64,000 nucleotides of DNA from Agromyces marinus (GTDB lineage: Bacteria > Actinomycetota > Actinomycetes > Actinomycetales > Microbacteriaceae). Positions 25,239-33,611 of this stretch are shown piece by piece. Within the stretch, counting starts at the first letter, position 1; each line of letters begins with the position of its first letter. The stretch covers positions 3,038,001 through 3,102,000 of the forward strand of contig NZ_CP087879.1 of the NCBI RefSeq assembly GCF_021442325.1, written 5' to 3'. The notes under the pieces are model-generated. The model made no database searches. It saw only the letters and a list, made by a program, of their open reading frames with translations, and had not been told where the DNA came from. The position numbers and the translations under genes were made by a program.

Positions 25239-26663
25239 ATGACCCTCTCCCTCCGTGTCGCGATCGTGGGCGCCGGCCCGGCCGGCATCTACGCGGGCAA
25301 CATCCTGCGCCGCCAGGTCGACGAGGCCGGCGGGCAGGTCGCGATCGACCTGTTCGAGTCGCTGCCCGCGCCGTACGGCCTGATCCGCTACGGCGTCGCG
25401 CCCGACCACCCGCGCATCAAGGGCATCGTGAACTCGCTCCACGAGATGCTCGACGAGGGCACGATCCGCCTCATCGGCAACGTCGAGGTCGGGCGGGATG
25501 TCACGGTCGACGAGCTGCGCGAGCGCTACGACGCGGTCATCTTCGCGACGGGAGCCCTGAAGGACGCCCCGCTCGACATCCCCGGCATCGACCTGCCCGG
25601 CTCGTACGGCGCGGCCGACTTGGTCGCCTGGTACGACGGCCACCCCGATGTGCCGCGCGACTGGCCGCTCGAGGCGCAGTCCATCGCGGTCATCGGCAAC
25701 GGCAACGTCGCGCTCGACGTCGCGCGCGTGCTCGCGAAGCACCCGGCCGACCTGCTCTCGACCGACATCCCAGCGAATGTGCACGCGGGCCTGCTCGCCT
25801 CGCCCGTCACCGACGTGCACGTGTTCGGTCGCCGCGGCCCGTCGCAGGTGAAGTTCACGCCGATCGAGCTGCGCGAGCTCGGCGAGGTACCCGACGTCGA
25901 CATCGTGGTGTACGACGACGACTTCGCGCGCGCCGAGGGCGACGCCCACGCCGAGCACCTGCTCGCGACGAACAACCAGGTCAAGGTCATGACGCGCACC
26001 CTGAACGGATGGCGCAAGCCCGCCGACTGGGTTCCGACCGCGTCGCGTCGCCTGCACCTGCACTTCTTCCACGCGCCCGTCGAGGTGCTCGGCGAGGGCC
26101 GCGTCGAGGCTGTGCGCTTCGAGCGCACCCGCCCGGTCGGCGACGGCTCGGTCGTCGGCACGGGCGAAATCGTCGACGTGCCCGTGCAGGCCGTGTACCG
26201 CGCGGTCGGCTACGCGAGCTCGCCCGTGGCGGGCGTGCCGTTCGATGAGTCGGCCCGCGTGATCCCGAACGAGGGCGGTCGGGTGACGGATGCCTCCGGC
26301 GCCCTCGTCGCAGGCGTGTACGCGACGGGCTGGATCAAGCGGGGCCCCGTCGGGCTCATCGGGCACACCAAGGGCGACGCGCTCGAGACCGTCACGAACC
26401 TGGTCGCGGATGCCGCGGCCGGCGTGCTCGCCGCGCCCGGCGTCGCGCCGACGGTGGATGCCGCCGGCGGCGACGAGGTGCTCGAGCTGCTCGAAGCTCG
26501 CGGCATCCGCTTCACGACCTGGAACGGATGGCTCGCGCTCGACGCGCACGAGCGCGCGCTCGGCGAGGCGTTCGAGGGGCCGGTCGCGCGCGAGCGCGTG
26601 AAGGTCGTGCCGCGCGACGAGCAGGTCGGCCTCTCGCGCGACGGCGCGCTCGTCGCCGGCTGA
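25239..26663 (+). CDS. fprA: Ferredoxin--NADP+ reductase, FprA/adrenodoxin reductase type
   Basis: A 474-residue FAD- and NADP-binding oxidoreductase. FAD site VGAGPAGIYAGNILRR (about 9-24), family block PAPYGLIRYGVAPDHP, NADP site AVIGNGNVALDVARVL, and the late GWIKRGPVGLIGHTK block. It passes electrons between NADPH and ferredoxin, and here probably feeds the sulfite reductase. It lies 52 bases after cobA with its own AAAGG ribosome site, same direction. Confidence 0.95.
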   Translation: MTLSLRVAIVGAGPAGIYAGNILRRQVDEAGGQVAIDLFESLPAPYGLIRYGVAPDHPRIKGIVNSLHEMLDEGTIRLIGNVEVGRDVTVDELRERYDAVIFATGALKDAPLDIPGIDLPGSYGAADLVAWYDGHPDVPRDWPLEAQSIAVIGNGNVALDVARVLAKHPADLLSTDIPANVHAGLLASPVTDVHVFGRRGPSQVKFTPIELRELGEVPDVDIVVYDDDFARAEGDAHAEHLLATNNQVKVMTRTLNGWRKPADWVPTASRRLHLHFFHAPVEVLGEGRVEAVRFERTRPVGDGSVVGTGEIVDVPVQAVYRAVGYASSPVAGVPFDESARVIPNEGGRVTDASGALVAGVYATGWIKRGPVGLIGHTKGDALETVTNLVADAAAGVLAAPGVAPTVDAAGGDEVLELLEARGIRFTTWNGWLALDAHERALGEAFEGPVARERVKVVPRDEQVGLSRDGALVAG

Positions 26664-26684
26664 GGCGGCACCCCACCTTGTGAC

Positions 26685-26730
26685 GACAGTCGTTGCGGGT
26701 TCGGCGCCGCCCGGACCCGCAACGACTGTC
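26685..26730. terminator. Perfect 16-bp inverted repeat between converging genes
   Basis: GACAGTCGTTGCGGGT (26685-26700) and ACCCGCAACGACTGTC (26715-26730) form a perfect stem with a 14-base loop. It follows fprA by 21 bases and faces the tetR stop, so it may be a two-way terminator. It also sits next to a tandem repeat, like the other palindromes here. Confidence 0.7.
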
Positions 26731-26744
26731 CAGACGAGCGTGGC

Positions 26745-26814
26745 GGGCGACGGGCGCGGGCGACCGGCGCGGGCGTCCGGCGCGGGCGACCGGCGCGGGC
26801 GTCCGGCGCGGGCG
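26745..26814. repeat. 13-bp tandem repeats before the tetR stop
   Basis: About five copies of GGGCG(A/T)CCGGCGC, with A and T alternating between units, end at the base before the tetR stop codon. The array is non-coding and lies 14 bases from the inverted repeat. Confidence 0.88.
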
Positions 26815-27486
26815 TCAGCCGTCGGCGTCGGCGACGGCGGTGAACGCCTCGATCGCGGCGGGGTCTGCGCCCGCGGCGCGCAGGCGGGCGGCGATGCCGC
26901 GCCGGGCTCGCGCGTAGGAGGCGTTCGTGCCGCGCATGACCGAGTCGCGGTTGGCGAGGTCGAGGAGCGCGGTGAACTCGAACGCGAGCTGGTCGGCGTC
27001 GTCGAGCCCGGGCAGTTCGCCGAGTGAGCGGGCGTGCGCGAGGGATGCCGCGAGGTATCCGCTCCAGTCGGCGAGCGCGCGGTCGATGGCGTCGCGCACC
27101 GGTCCGGGCTTGGCGTCGAAGTCGGCGGCGGCCTCGGCGAAGAAGCATCCGCCGGGGAACACGCGATCGCGGGAGTAGGCGAGCCACCGGTCGGCCAGCT
27201 CGAGCACCCGACCGAGCCCGCGCGGCAGTTCGCGCGCAGGAGTGATCACGGTCTCGACGAAGCGCAGGCGCGCGGCCTCGACGGTCGCGAGCTGCAGCCG
27301 CTCCTTGCTGCCGAACAGCGTGGCGACCCCGCTCTTCGACACGGATGCGGCCTCGGCGATCCGCCCGATCGAGAGCTGGTCGAGCCCCTCGACCGACGCG
27401 AGGTCGACCGCCGCGGCGAGCACCTGGCGACGCGACGCATCGCCGCGGACGCGCCGGCCGTCGACGGCTTCGCTCGAGATTCCCAT
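26815..27486 (-). CDS. TetR-family transcriptional regulator
   Basis: A 223-residue TetR regulator. The helix-turn-helix is at about residues 37-63 (LSIGRIAEAASVSKSGVATL), preceded by the usual first helix. The C-terminal domain resembles TetR_C_16/YxaF types. The ATG at 27486 is used; a longer frame upstream runs through the promoter and operator and is rejected. It is divergent from an alpha/beta hydrolase gene, and two operator-like palindromes lie between them, so it probably controls itself and that gene. Confidence 0.9.
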   Translation of the reverse strand: MGISSEAVDGRRVRGDASRRQVLAAAVDLASVEGLDQLSIGRIAEAASVSKSGVATLFGSKERLQLATVEAARLRFVETVITPARELPRGLGRVLELADRWLAYSRDRVFPGGCFFAEAAADFDAKPGPVRDAIDRALADWSGYLAASLAHARSLGELPGLDDADQLAFEFTALLDLANRDSVMRGTNASYARARRGIAARLRAAGADPAAIEAFTAVADADG

Positions 27487-27499
27487 GCTCACGCACTCG

Positions 27500-27528
27500 A
27501 TTTTACGCACGAACGTTCGTATACTCAA
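27500..27528 (-). promoter_or_regulatory. tetR promoter with operator 1 in its spacer
   Basis: On the minus strand TTGAGT (27528-27523), 17 bases, TAAAAT (27505-27500). The perfect 12-base palindrome ACGAACGTTCGT (27509-27520) occupies the spacer, the ideal place for a TetR-type repressor. This is strong evidence for autoregulation. Confidence 0.8.
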
Positions 27529-27543
27529 CGCACGACCGTTCGT
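27520..27543 (+). promoter_or_regulatory. Hydrolase -10 and operator 2
   Basis: TATACT (27520-27525) is a good -10 for the rightward hydrolase gene. ACGACCGTTCGT (27532-27543), one change from operator 1, covers the predicted transcription start. The spacing between operator centres is 23 bases. Confidence 0.72.
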
Positions 27544-27563
27544 ATTCATTGATCGGAGTCACC

Positions 27564-28502
27564 GTGACCACCATCGCCGAGGCGGCGACCAGCGCAGCAC
27601 TCCTGAGCCACGTCGCCGCGATCCGCGCCGCCGAACTCGTCTCCCCCGAAGCATCCGCTGCCGCGGCCCTGCCGCTCTTCATGCGCGTCGGCAGTCGCCT
27701 GCCGGTGAGGTCGGCCGATCGTGCGGTGCACGAGGCGGCGCGGCGCGGCGTCATCCGCGTGCGGGGGCGCGACCTCGCGACCTACGAGTGGGGCACCGGG
27801 CCCGACACGATCCTGCTCGTGCACGGATGGCGCGGCCGCGCCTCGCAGTTCGCGCCGATCGTGCGCGAACTGCGCGCCGACGGGTACCGCCTGCTCGCGT
27901 TCGAAGCGCCCGCCAATGGCGCCTCGCCCGGACGCCGGACCGACATCCGCGACTGGCTCGGCGCGATCGCAGCCCTCCAGGCCCGCGAGGGCCGCTTCCA
28001 CATGATCATCGGGCACTCGTTCGGCGCGATGGCCGCACGTGCCGCCCTCGCCGAGGGCACCTCCGCCGGAGGGCTCGTCGCGATCGCCGGCCCGTCGCGC
28101 GCCCGCTTCCTCATCGACGCCTTCACGCGGCGCGTCGGCCTGAGCCCGGCCACCGCCGACGCCCTCGCCGCGCGCTTCGCGCGACGCATCCTCCCCGACG
28201 TCGCCGATCCGTGGGCCCGGTTCGACGGGGCGGCGAACCCCCTGCCCGAGCGGATGCCGGTGCTCGTCGTGCACGACCGCGGCGACCGAGAGGTGCCCGC
28301 GAGCGAGGGGGTCCGGCTGCACGACGCGCACGGCGCGCGCTCGCGACTCGTGCTCACCGACGGCGCCGGGCACAACCGCGTGCTCGGCGCCGACGCGACG
28401 CTCGACGCCGTGACCGCCTTCGCGACCGGCGGCCCTCACGGCGTGGATGTGCTGGGCAGCGCCGCGGGCCGTCAGTCGCGAGCGGCGAGCACGCGCTCGT
28501 AG
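27564..28502 (+). CDS. Alpha/beta hydrolase
   Basis: A 312-residue alpha/beta-fold hydrolase. LLVHGWRGRASQF gives the oxyanion region, GHSFGA at 150-155 the nucleophile elbow (Ser152), HDRGDREVP the acid and GAGHNRVLG the catalytic His. About 60 residues precede the core. GTG start with CGGAG upstream. The substrate is unknown. Control by the divergent TetR suggests a role induced by a small hydrophobic or toxic compound. Its last 31 bases overlap the opposite-strand glycosyltransferase. Confidence 0.86.
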   Translation: MTTIAEAATSAALLSHVAAIRAAELVSPEASAAAALPLFMRVGSRLPVRSADRAVHEAARRGVIRVRGRDLATYEWGTGPDTILLVHGWRGRASQFAPIVRELRADGYRLLAFEAPANGASPGRRTDIRDWLGAIAALQAREGRFHMIIGHSFGAMAARAALAEGTSAGGLVAIAGPSRARFLIDAFTRRVGLSPATADALAARFARRILPDVADPWARFDGAANPLPERMPVLVVHDRGDREVPASEGVRLHDAHGARSRLVLTDGAGHNRVLGADATLDAVTAFATGGPHGVDVLGSAAGRQSRAASTRS

Positions 28503-29638
28503 ACCGCGAGGTGCGCGCGGGCGACCGCGGCGTCATCGAGCAGGCCCGGCGTCGCGGCGGCGGCCCCGGAGAGATGCGCGCGAAGCGCGGAATCCCGGTC
28601 GAGGCGGCGCAGCACACCGGCGAGTGCGTCGACGTCGCGCGGCGGCACGAGGAGCCCGTTCACGCCGTCCGAGACCCACTCGGCGGGCCCGCCCTCGTCG
28701 GCCGCGACGACCACCCGCCCGGCGGCGAGGTACTGCAGCACGTTCTGCCCGAGCGGTTCGGGGCGGGTCGAGTACTGGACTCCGACCTCCCAGCCGTCGA
28801 GGAGGCGCGGGACCTCGTCGACGTGCCCGAGCACGTCGACCTGCGACCCCACGCCGAGCCCGTCGGCGCGACGCTGCAGCTCGGCCAGGTACCCCTCGTG
28901 GCCGAACGGCGCACCGCCGGCGAACTGCAGGCGGATGTCGCGACCCGCGAACACGCGCGCGAACGCCTCGAGCAGCTCGGCCTGCCCCTTCCAGGGGTCG
29001 ATGCGCGCGAGCATGCCGATCGTCTTCAGCGGTGTGTCGGCCCGGACGAGCAGGGCGGCGCCGACCGTGAGGCCGGACGCGCTCGGTACGACCTCGGCGA
29101 TCGCCTCCGGCCGGAGGTAGGGCTGCGCGGAGTCGAGCGTCGCGCGCGAGTTCGCGATGACGCCGTCGGCGCGCGGCAGCACCACGCGCGTCATGAGCGC
29201 GTGCCCGGCCCCGCCGAGCGCCTCGGGCTCGACGAGGTCGCGCAGGTGCACGACGAACGGCGTGCGCGAGACTCGCGCGGCGAGCGCGCCGTAGGCGGCC
29301 GCGCGAGCGGTGTTGGCGTCGACGAGATCGGCGGATCGGAAGGCGGCGGAGGTGCGCGTCGCGACGGCCTGCACCGCGAGCCGCACCCCGAAGCCGAGCG
29401 CGGCGAGCGCTCCGCCCGAGCTCGCTCCGGCCGGCTGCCGGATGCCGGCGACCCGCCGTGCCACGCGCGGAGGCACCGCGTCCCACACGTTCGGGCCGGG
29501 CCCGAGCGGCGGCGTCTGCAGCGCCGCCGCCCAGTCGGGCCGAACCTGCAGCATCCGGATGAGCGCGAGCTCGGCGCCGCCCGCGGCATCGGTGTGGTCG
29601 AGGTGCAGCACCCTCAGGCGGCGCTCCTGCCCGATCAC
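28472..29638 (-). CDS. GT4-family glycosyltransferase
   Basis: A 388-residue GT-B fold glycosyltransferase. N-terminal start LRVLHLDHTDAAGGAELAL, acceptor-side Rossmann fold, then TIGMLARIDPWKGQAELLEAF and the nucleotide-sugar segment near EPLGQNVLQYLAAGRVVVAADEGGPAEWV. In most GT4 enzymes this segment has E-x7-E; here the second Glu is not in the usual register. GTG start overlaps the stop of the phosphatase gene (GTGA), so the two are co-translated. Donor and acceptor unknown. Confidence 0.88.
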   Translation of the reverse strand: MIGQERRLRVLHLDHTDAAGGAELALIRMLQVRPDWAAALQTPPLGPGPNVWDAVPPRVARRVAGIRQPAGASSGGALAALGFGVRLAVQAVATRTSAAFRSADLVDANTARAAAYGALAARVSRTPFVVHLRDLVEPEALGGAGHALMTRVVLPRADGVIANSRATLDSAQPYLRPEAIAEVVPSASGLTVGAALLVRADTPLKTIGMLARIDPWKGQAELLEAFARVFAGRDIRLQFAGGAPFGHEGYLAELQRRADGLGVGSQVDVLGHVDEVPRLLDGWEVGVQYSTRPEPLGQNVLQYLAAGRVVVAADEGGPAEWVSDGVNGLLVPPRDVDALAGVLRRLDRDSALRAHLSGAAAATPGLLDDAAVARAHLAVYERVLAARD

Positions 29639-30363
29639 GTTCCGCGCCCGCCGAACCAGCGGCGGCGCCGGCGTTCGGGCTGCGGCGGGCCGCCTCGCGA
29701 AGCTGCGGAGTGGGCGCCGCCGATCCCCTCGAACGAGAACGCGTCGGGATCCGCCACGGTCGCCAGCACGGCGTCGACCTCGCTCGGCGGCAGCCCGAAC
29801 AGGGTCGCCGCGATCGCAGCCAGCGGCGGCACCTCCTCACGGGCCATCGCGCGGTACGCCTCGTCTTCGCGGCCCTGCGGGTCGGTGATGTCGCCGTCAT
29901 CGGTCGCGCCGAGTTCGCGCCGACCGCCGAACGCCGCGACGCGCGCCCGGAGTTCGTCGGCCGACGCCGGCGCCGGCGACGGCCCGAGCCGTCGGGCGAT
30001 CCCGCCGGCCTCGCGGATCGTGAACGTCGAGCGGAGCATCGACGGCACCATGCCGAGCACCGCGTCGCGATGCGCGACATCCGCCGTCAGCACCAGGTCG
30101 GCGGCCCGGATGTCTCGTTCGTCGATCTGCACCGCGCGATGCGCGCGCCCGTCGGCCCCCAGGCGCTCCGCGATCGCGCGCGTGCGGCGGCGCATGGGCT
30201 GGCCCGCGGGCGCCGCGAGGCCGGCGCTCGTGACGACGACGCGCGGCGCGGCATCCGCCGACCGAGCCTGCTCGACCCAGGTGCGCAGGAGCGCGGCCGC
30301 GAGCGCGGACCGGTTGATGTTGCCGGTGCAGACCACGAGCACCCGGAACTCGTCGGAATCCAT
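29635..30363 (-). CDS. Low-molecular-weight protein tyrosine phosphatase
   Basis: A 242-residue Wzb/PtpA-type phosphatase. The active-site loop is Cys12-TGNINR-Ser19 and the general acid is in ITDPQG (Asp161). The C-terminus has about 70 extra residues with a Pro/Arg-rich end. In glycan islands these enzymes dephosphorylate the BY-kinase, which is encoded at 44629. It is the first gene of a two-gene leftward unit. Confidence 0.9.
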   Translation of the reverse strand: MDSDEFRVLVVCTGNINRSALAAALLRTWVEQARSADAAPRVVVTSAGLAAPAGQPMRRRTRAIAERLGADGRAHRAVQIDERDIRAADLVLTADVAHRDAVLGMVPSMLRSTFTIREAGGIARRLGPSPAPASADELRARVAAFGGRRELGATDDGDITDPQGREDEAYRAMAREEVPPLAAIAATLFGLPPSEVDAVLATVADPDAFSFEGIGGAHSAASRGGPPQPERRRRRWFGGRGT

Positions 30364-30408
30364 GCGCGATCACCCCAGCTCGCCACGACCGGGGAGCGGG
30401 GCCCCGGA

Positions 30409-30414
30409 TAAGGT
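30409..30414 (+). promoter_or_regulatory. Candidate -10 of the rightward glycosyltransferase operon
   Basis: TAAGGT, about 28 bases before the GTG start at 30442, with the ribosome site AGAGGGGG in between. The five genes from 30442 to 36944 overlap one another, so this would be the operon promoter. No clear -35. Confidence 0.35.
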
Positions 30415-30441
30415 TTCTCACAGGAGTCTAGAGGGGGTGCG

Positions 30442-32445
30442 GTGCGCGTACTCAGGGTCTCGCACAGCGCCGTCGTCGACGAGTGGCGCGGGCGCGAGCG
30501 CGCGCTCACCGCGCTCGGCGTCGACGTCGAGCTGTGCAGCGCCCGCCGGTGGCACGCCGGCGGCACGCCCGTGACCCTGCACGCGCGCCCCGACGAGCGC
30601 GTGCGCGGCGTGCGCACGCTCGGGCGGCATCCGGCGCTCTTCGTCTACGACCCGGTGCCGCTGTGGCGAGCCCTCGGCGAGCGCTGGGACGTGATCGACG
30701 TGCACGAGGAGCCGTTCGCGCTCGCGACCGCCGAGATCCTGCTGCTGCGTGCGCTGCGCGGCCGGTCGCGGCGCACGCCCGTCGTGCTCTACACGGCCCA
30801 GAACCTCCGCAAGCGCTACCCGATCCCGTTCCGCTGGCTCGAGCGGTGGGCGCTGCGCGCCGCGTCGGGCGTCTCGGCATGCAACTCCGAGGCGGCGCGC
30901 ATCGCCGAGTACAAGGGCTTCGTCGGTCGTGCGCGAGTGATCCCGCTGGGTGTCGACCTCGACCAGTTCCGGCCGGCGGATGCCGCGGGAACGCCCGGCG
31001 GTCGAGGAGGCGCGCCGGCGCCGTATCGAGACCCCGACCCGATCACCGTCGGCTTCATCGGCCGGCTCGTGCCCGAGAAGGGCGTGCTCCTGCTGCTCGA
31101 CGCCCTCGCGCGCGAACCTCGCCTTCGCCTGCGCGTCGTCGGGACGGGCCCGCTCTCGTCCGAACTGCCCGCTCGCGCGGCATCCGCCGGCGTCGCCGAC
31201 CGCGTCGAACTCTTCGGCGCGGTCGAACCTGCCGACATCCCCGAGGTGATGCGCTCGTTCGACGTGCTCGCCGTGCCCTCGCTGCCGACGCCGTCATGGA
31301 CCGAGCAGTTCGGGCGCGTAGCCGTCGAGGCGATGGCGTGCGGCATCCCGGTCGTGTCGAGCGACGCGGGCGCACTGCCCGACATCGTGGGCGGCGCCGG
31401 GCTCGTCGTGCCCACGGGCGACGCGGGCGCACTCGCCGAGGCGCTCGTCGCGGCATCCGGCCCCAGCGCCGCCGAACTCCGGGCAGCGGGCTTCGCCCGG
31501 GCCGAGGCGTGCAGCTGGGGTGCGGTGGGGCGCGACTACCTCGACCTGTACCGTTCGATCGTGCACGAGCCATCCGCCGCCCCCGAACCGGCGCCCACGC
31601 TCGAGGTCGTCGTCGTCGCGTACGGGTCGCCCGAGCTGCTCCGCCGCGCGCTCGAACCCGTCGCGGGCCTGCCGGTCACCGTCGTCGACAACTCCTCGCT
31701 CCCCGCGATCCGCGAGCTCTGCGACGGGCTCGGCGTCAGGTACCTCGACCCCGGGCGCAACGGCGGCTTCGCCGCGGGCGTGAACCACGGCCTCGCGAAC
31801 CGCCTCGCGCCCCGCTCCGACGTGCTGCTGCTGAACCCCGACGCCGAGATCTCGGCCGACGACGTCGCACGACTGCACCGCGCGCTGCGCGCGCGCCCCG
31901 ACCTCGCGAGCGTCGGACCCGCCCAGGTCGACGAGCAGGGCCACGACGCGCGCGTCGAGTGGTGGCTGCCGTCGCCGTCGGGCACCTGGCTCGAGGCGCT
32001 CGGCCTCGCGCGGCTCCGCCGCGACCCGTCGTACGTCATCGGCTCGGTCATGCTGCTGCGCGCCGAGGCGCTCGACCAGGTCGGCTGGTTCGACGAGCGC
32101 TTCTTCCTCTACGCCGAGGAGGCCGATTGGGCGTATCGCGCGCACCGCCTCGGGTGGCGACACGAGCTCGTGCCGTCGGCGCGGGCCGTGCACGTCGGGG
32201 CGGGCACGGGCGGCGATCCGCGGCGGCGCGAGGCGCACTTCCACGCCTCCCAGGAGCGCTACCTACGCAAGCACTTCGGCGCGGCCCGATGGCAGTGGGC
32301 GCGCGCCGGGCAGTGGCTCGGCTCGATGGCCCGTGCCGTGGTGCTCCCCGGCGAGCGCGGGCGCGCCGCGCGGCGGCGGGCGGCCATCACCCGACTGGGG
32401 CCGGTGCGGGTCGAGGCGCGGTTCAGGGGGGATGAGGCCGCATGA
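30442..32445 (+). CDS. Two-domain glycosyltransferase (GT4-GT2 fusion)
   Basis: A 667-residue protein with two complete glycosyltransferase domains. Residues 1 to about 375 are GT4 (VGFIGRLVPEKGVLLLLDAL; then EQFGRVAVEAMACGIPVVSS). Residues from about 387 onward are a GT2/rhamnosyltransferase type (LEVVVVAYGSPELLRRAL, LLLNPDAEIS as DxD-like motif, GWFDERFFLYAEEADWAYRA). A fusion suggests two consecutive sugars are added by one enzyme. GTG start; four-base overlap with the next gene. Confidence 0.92.
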   Translation: MRVLRVSHSAVVDEWRGRERALTALGVDVELCSARRWHAGGTPVTLHARPDERVRGVRTLGRHPALFVYDPVPLWRALGERWDVIDVHEEPFALATAEILLLRALRGRSRRTPVVLYTAQNLRKRYPIPFRWLERWALRAASGVSACNSEAARIAEYKGFVGRARVIPLGVDLDQFRPADAAGTPGGRGGAPAPYRDPDPITVGFIGRLVPEKGVLLLLDALAREPRLRLRVVGTGPLSSELPARAASAGVADRVELFGAVEPADIPEVMRSFDVLAVPSLPTPSWTEQFGRVAVEAMACGIPVVSSDAGALPDIVGGAGLVVPTGDAGALAEALVAASGPSAAELRAAGFARAEACSWGAVGRDYLDLYRSIVHEPSAAPEPAPTLEVVVVAYGSPELLRRALEPVAGLPVTVVDNSSLPAIRELCDGLGVRYLDPGRNGGFAAGVNHGLANRLAPRSDVLLLNPDAEISADDVARLHRALRARPDLASVGPAQVDEQGHDARVEWWLPSPSGTWLEALGLARLRRDPSYVIGSVMLLRAEALDQVGWFDERFFLYAEEADWAYRAHRLGWRHELVPSARAVHVGAGTGGDPRRREAHFHASQERYLRKHFGAARWQWARAGQWLGSMARAVVLPGERGRAARRRAAITRLGPVRVEARFRGDEAA

Positions 32446-33611
32446 CCAGGGTCGTTCAGATCGTGCCGTTCATCGGGCCGGGAACGGGGGTCGCGGGAGT
32501 GGCCTGGCACCTCGACCAGGGGCTGCGAGAACTCGGAGCGGACGTCGAGGTGTTCACCTTCCAGTCCGCACGCCGCGGGCGACCGACGTCGCGGTCCGCG
32601 CGCAACACGATCCTCGCCCGCATTCGCGGCGGCTGGCGCATGATCTGGTTCAGCACCGTCGGCACCCGTCGTGCGAAGCAGTACCTCGCCGAGCGCCCCG
32701 ACGCGATCTCGATCTGCCACAACAACGTCGTCGCCGGCGACATCTACGTCAACCACGGCCTGTTGCTCGCCTCGATGCGTGCCCGGGGGCGCTCGTTCTG
32801 GGGCATCTACCGCAACCCGGTGCACGACTTCATCTACCTCCGCGACCGGTTCCGCTATCGCGGACACGCCCACCGTGTCGCGGTCTGCCTCTCGGAGGGG
32901 GATGCCGCCGACCTGCGTGCGACGTACGGCCCGATCGGGCCGCGGATCGAGGTCATCCCGAACGGCGTCGACCTCGACCGCTTCCGACCTCCCACGCCGA
33001 AGGAGCGAGCGGCGGCGCGCGCCGAGTTCGGTCTCGGCCACGACCAGCGCGTCGGCGTCTTCGTCGGGCACGAGTTCTCGCGCAAGGGCCTCTCGTTCGC
33101 GATCCGCGGGCTCGCCTCCGGACCGAGCGCGCTGCTCATGGTGATCGGCGGCAACGACGACATCATCGCCGAGGCGCACGCCGAGGCGGTCGAGCACGGC
33201 GTCGGCGACCGGGTGCTGTTCCTCGGCGTGCGCAAGGACCTGCCGAACCACCTCGCAGCCTGCGACTTCTTCGTGTTCCCGAGCGCGTACGAGGCGAACG
33301 CGCTCGTCGTGCTCGAGGCGCTCGCGAGCGGGCTGCCCGTCATCGCGACACCGGTCGGCTTCGCGCCCGAGGTCATCCACGACGGCGTCAACGGCTACCT
33401 CGTCGAACGCGACCCAGAGGCGGTGGGCGCCCGGATGGAGGAGCTCGCGACGCTCGACGACGAGTCGTTCGCGGCCCTGCGGCTGGGCGCGCGCGCCTCG
33501 GCCGAGCGCTACGGATGGCGCGAGGTCGCCCGCCGGTACCTCGCGCTGGTCGAGCAGGTGCAGGCTGAGCGCAGCACCGATTCCTCCGCCGCGGAGCAGG
33601 CGAGCGGATGA
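32442..33611 (+). CDS. GT4-family glycosyltransferase, tandem paralogue A
   Basis: A 389-residue GT4 enzyme. It starts TRVVQIVPFIGPGTGVAGVA, has IEVIPNGVDLDRFRPP, GVFVGHEFSRKGL and the donor-site block SAYEANALVVLEALASGLPV. Roughly half of its residues match the next gene in register, including the unusual NHGLL-AxMRARG and FSTVGTRRAK blocks, so the pair arose by tandem duplication. Both ends overlap neighbours by four bases (ATGA). Confidence 0.92.
   Translation: MTRVVQIVPFIGPGTGVAGVAWHLDQGLRELGADVEVFTFQSARRGRPTSRSARNTILARIRGGWRMIWFSTVGTRRAKQYLAERPDAISICHNNVVAGDIYVNHGLLLASMRARGRSFWGIYRNPVHDFIYLRDRFRYRGHAHRVAVCLSEGDAADLRATYGPIGPRIEVIPNGVDLDRFRPPTPKERAAARAEFGLGHDQRVGVFVGHEFSRKGLSFAIRGLASGPSALLMVIGGNDDIIAEAHAEAVEHGVGDRVLFLGVRKDLPNHLAACDFFVFPSAYEANALVVLEALASGLPVIATPVGFAPEVIHDGVNGYLVERDPEAVGARMEELATLDDESFAALRLGARASAERYGWREVARRYLALVEQVQAERSTDSSAAEQASG

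Noticed and set aside
26685-26814. The inverted repeat and 13-bp array considered as part of the GAGTGTCC family.
   Set aside because: The arms share no core with the other three copies, so only the layout is similar.
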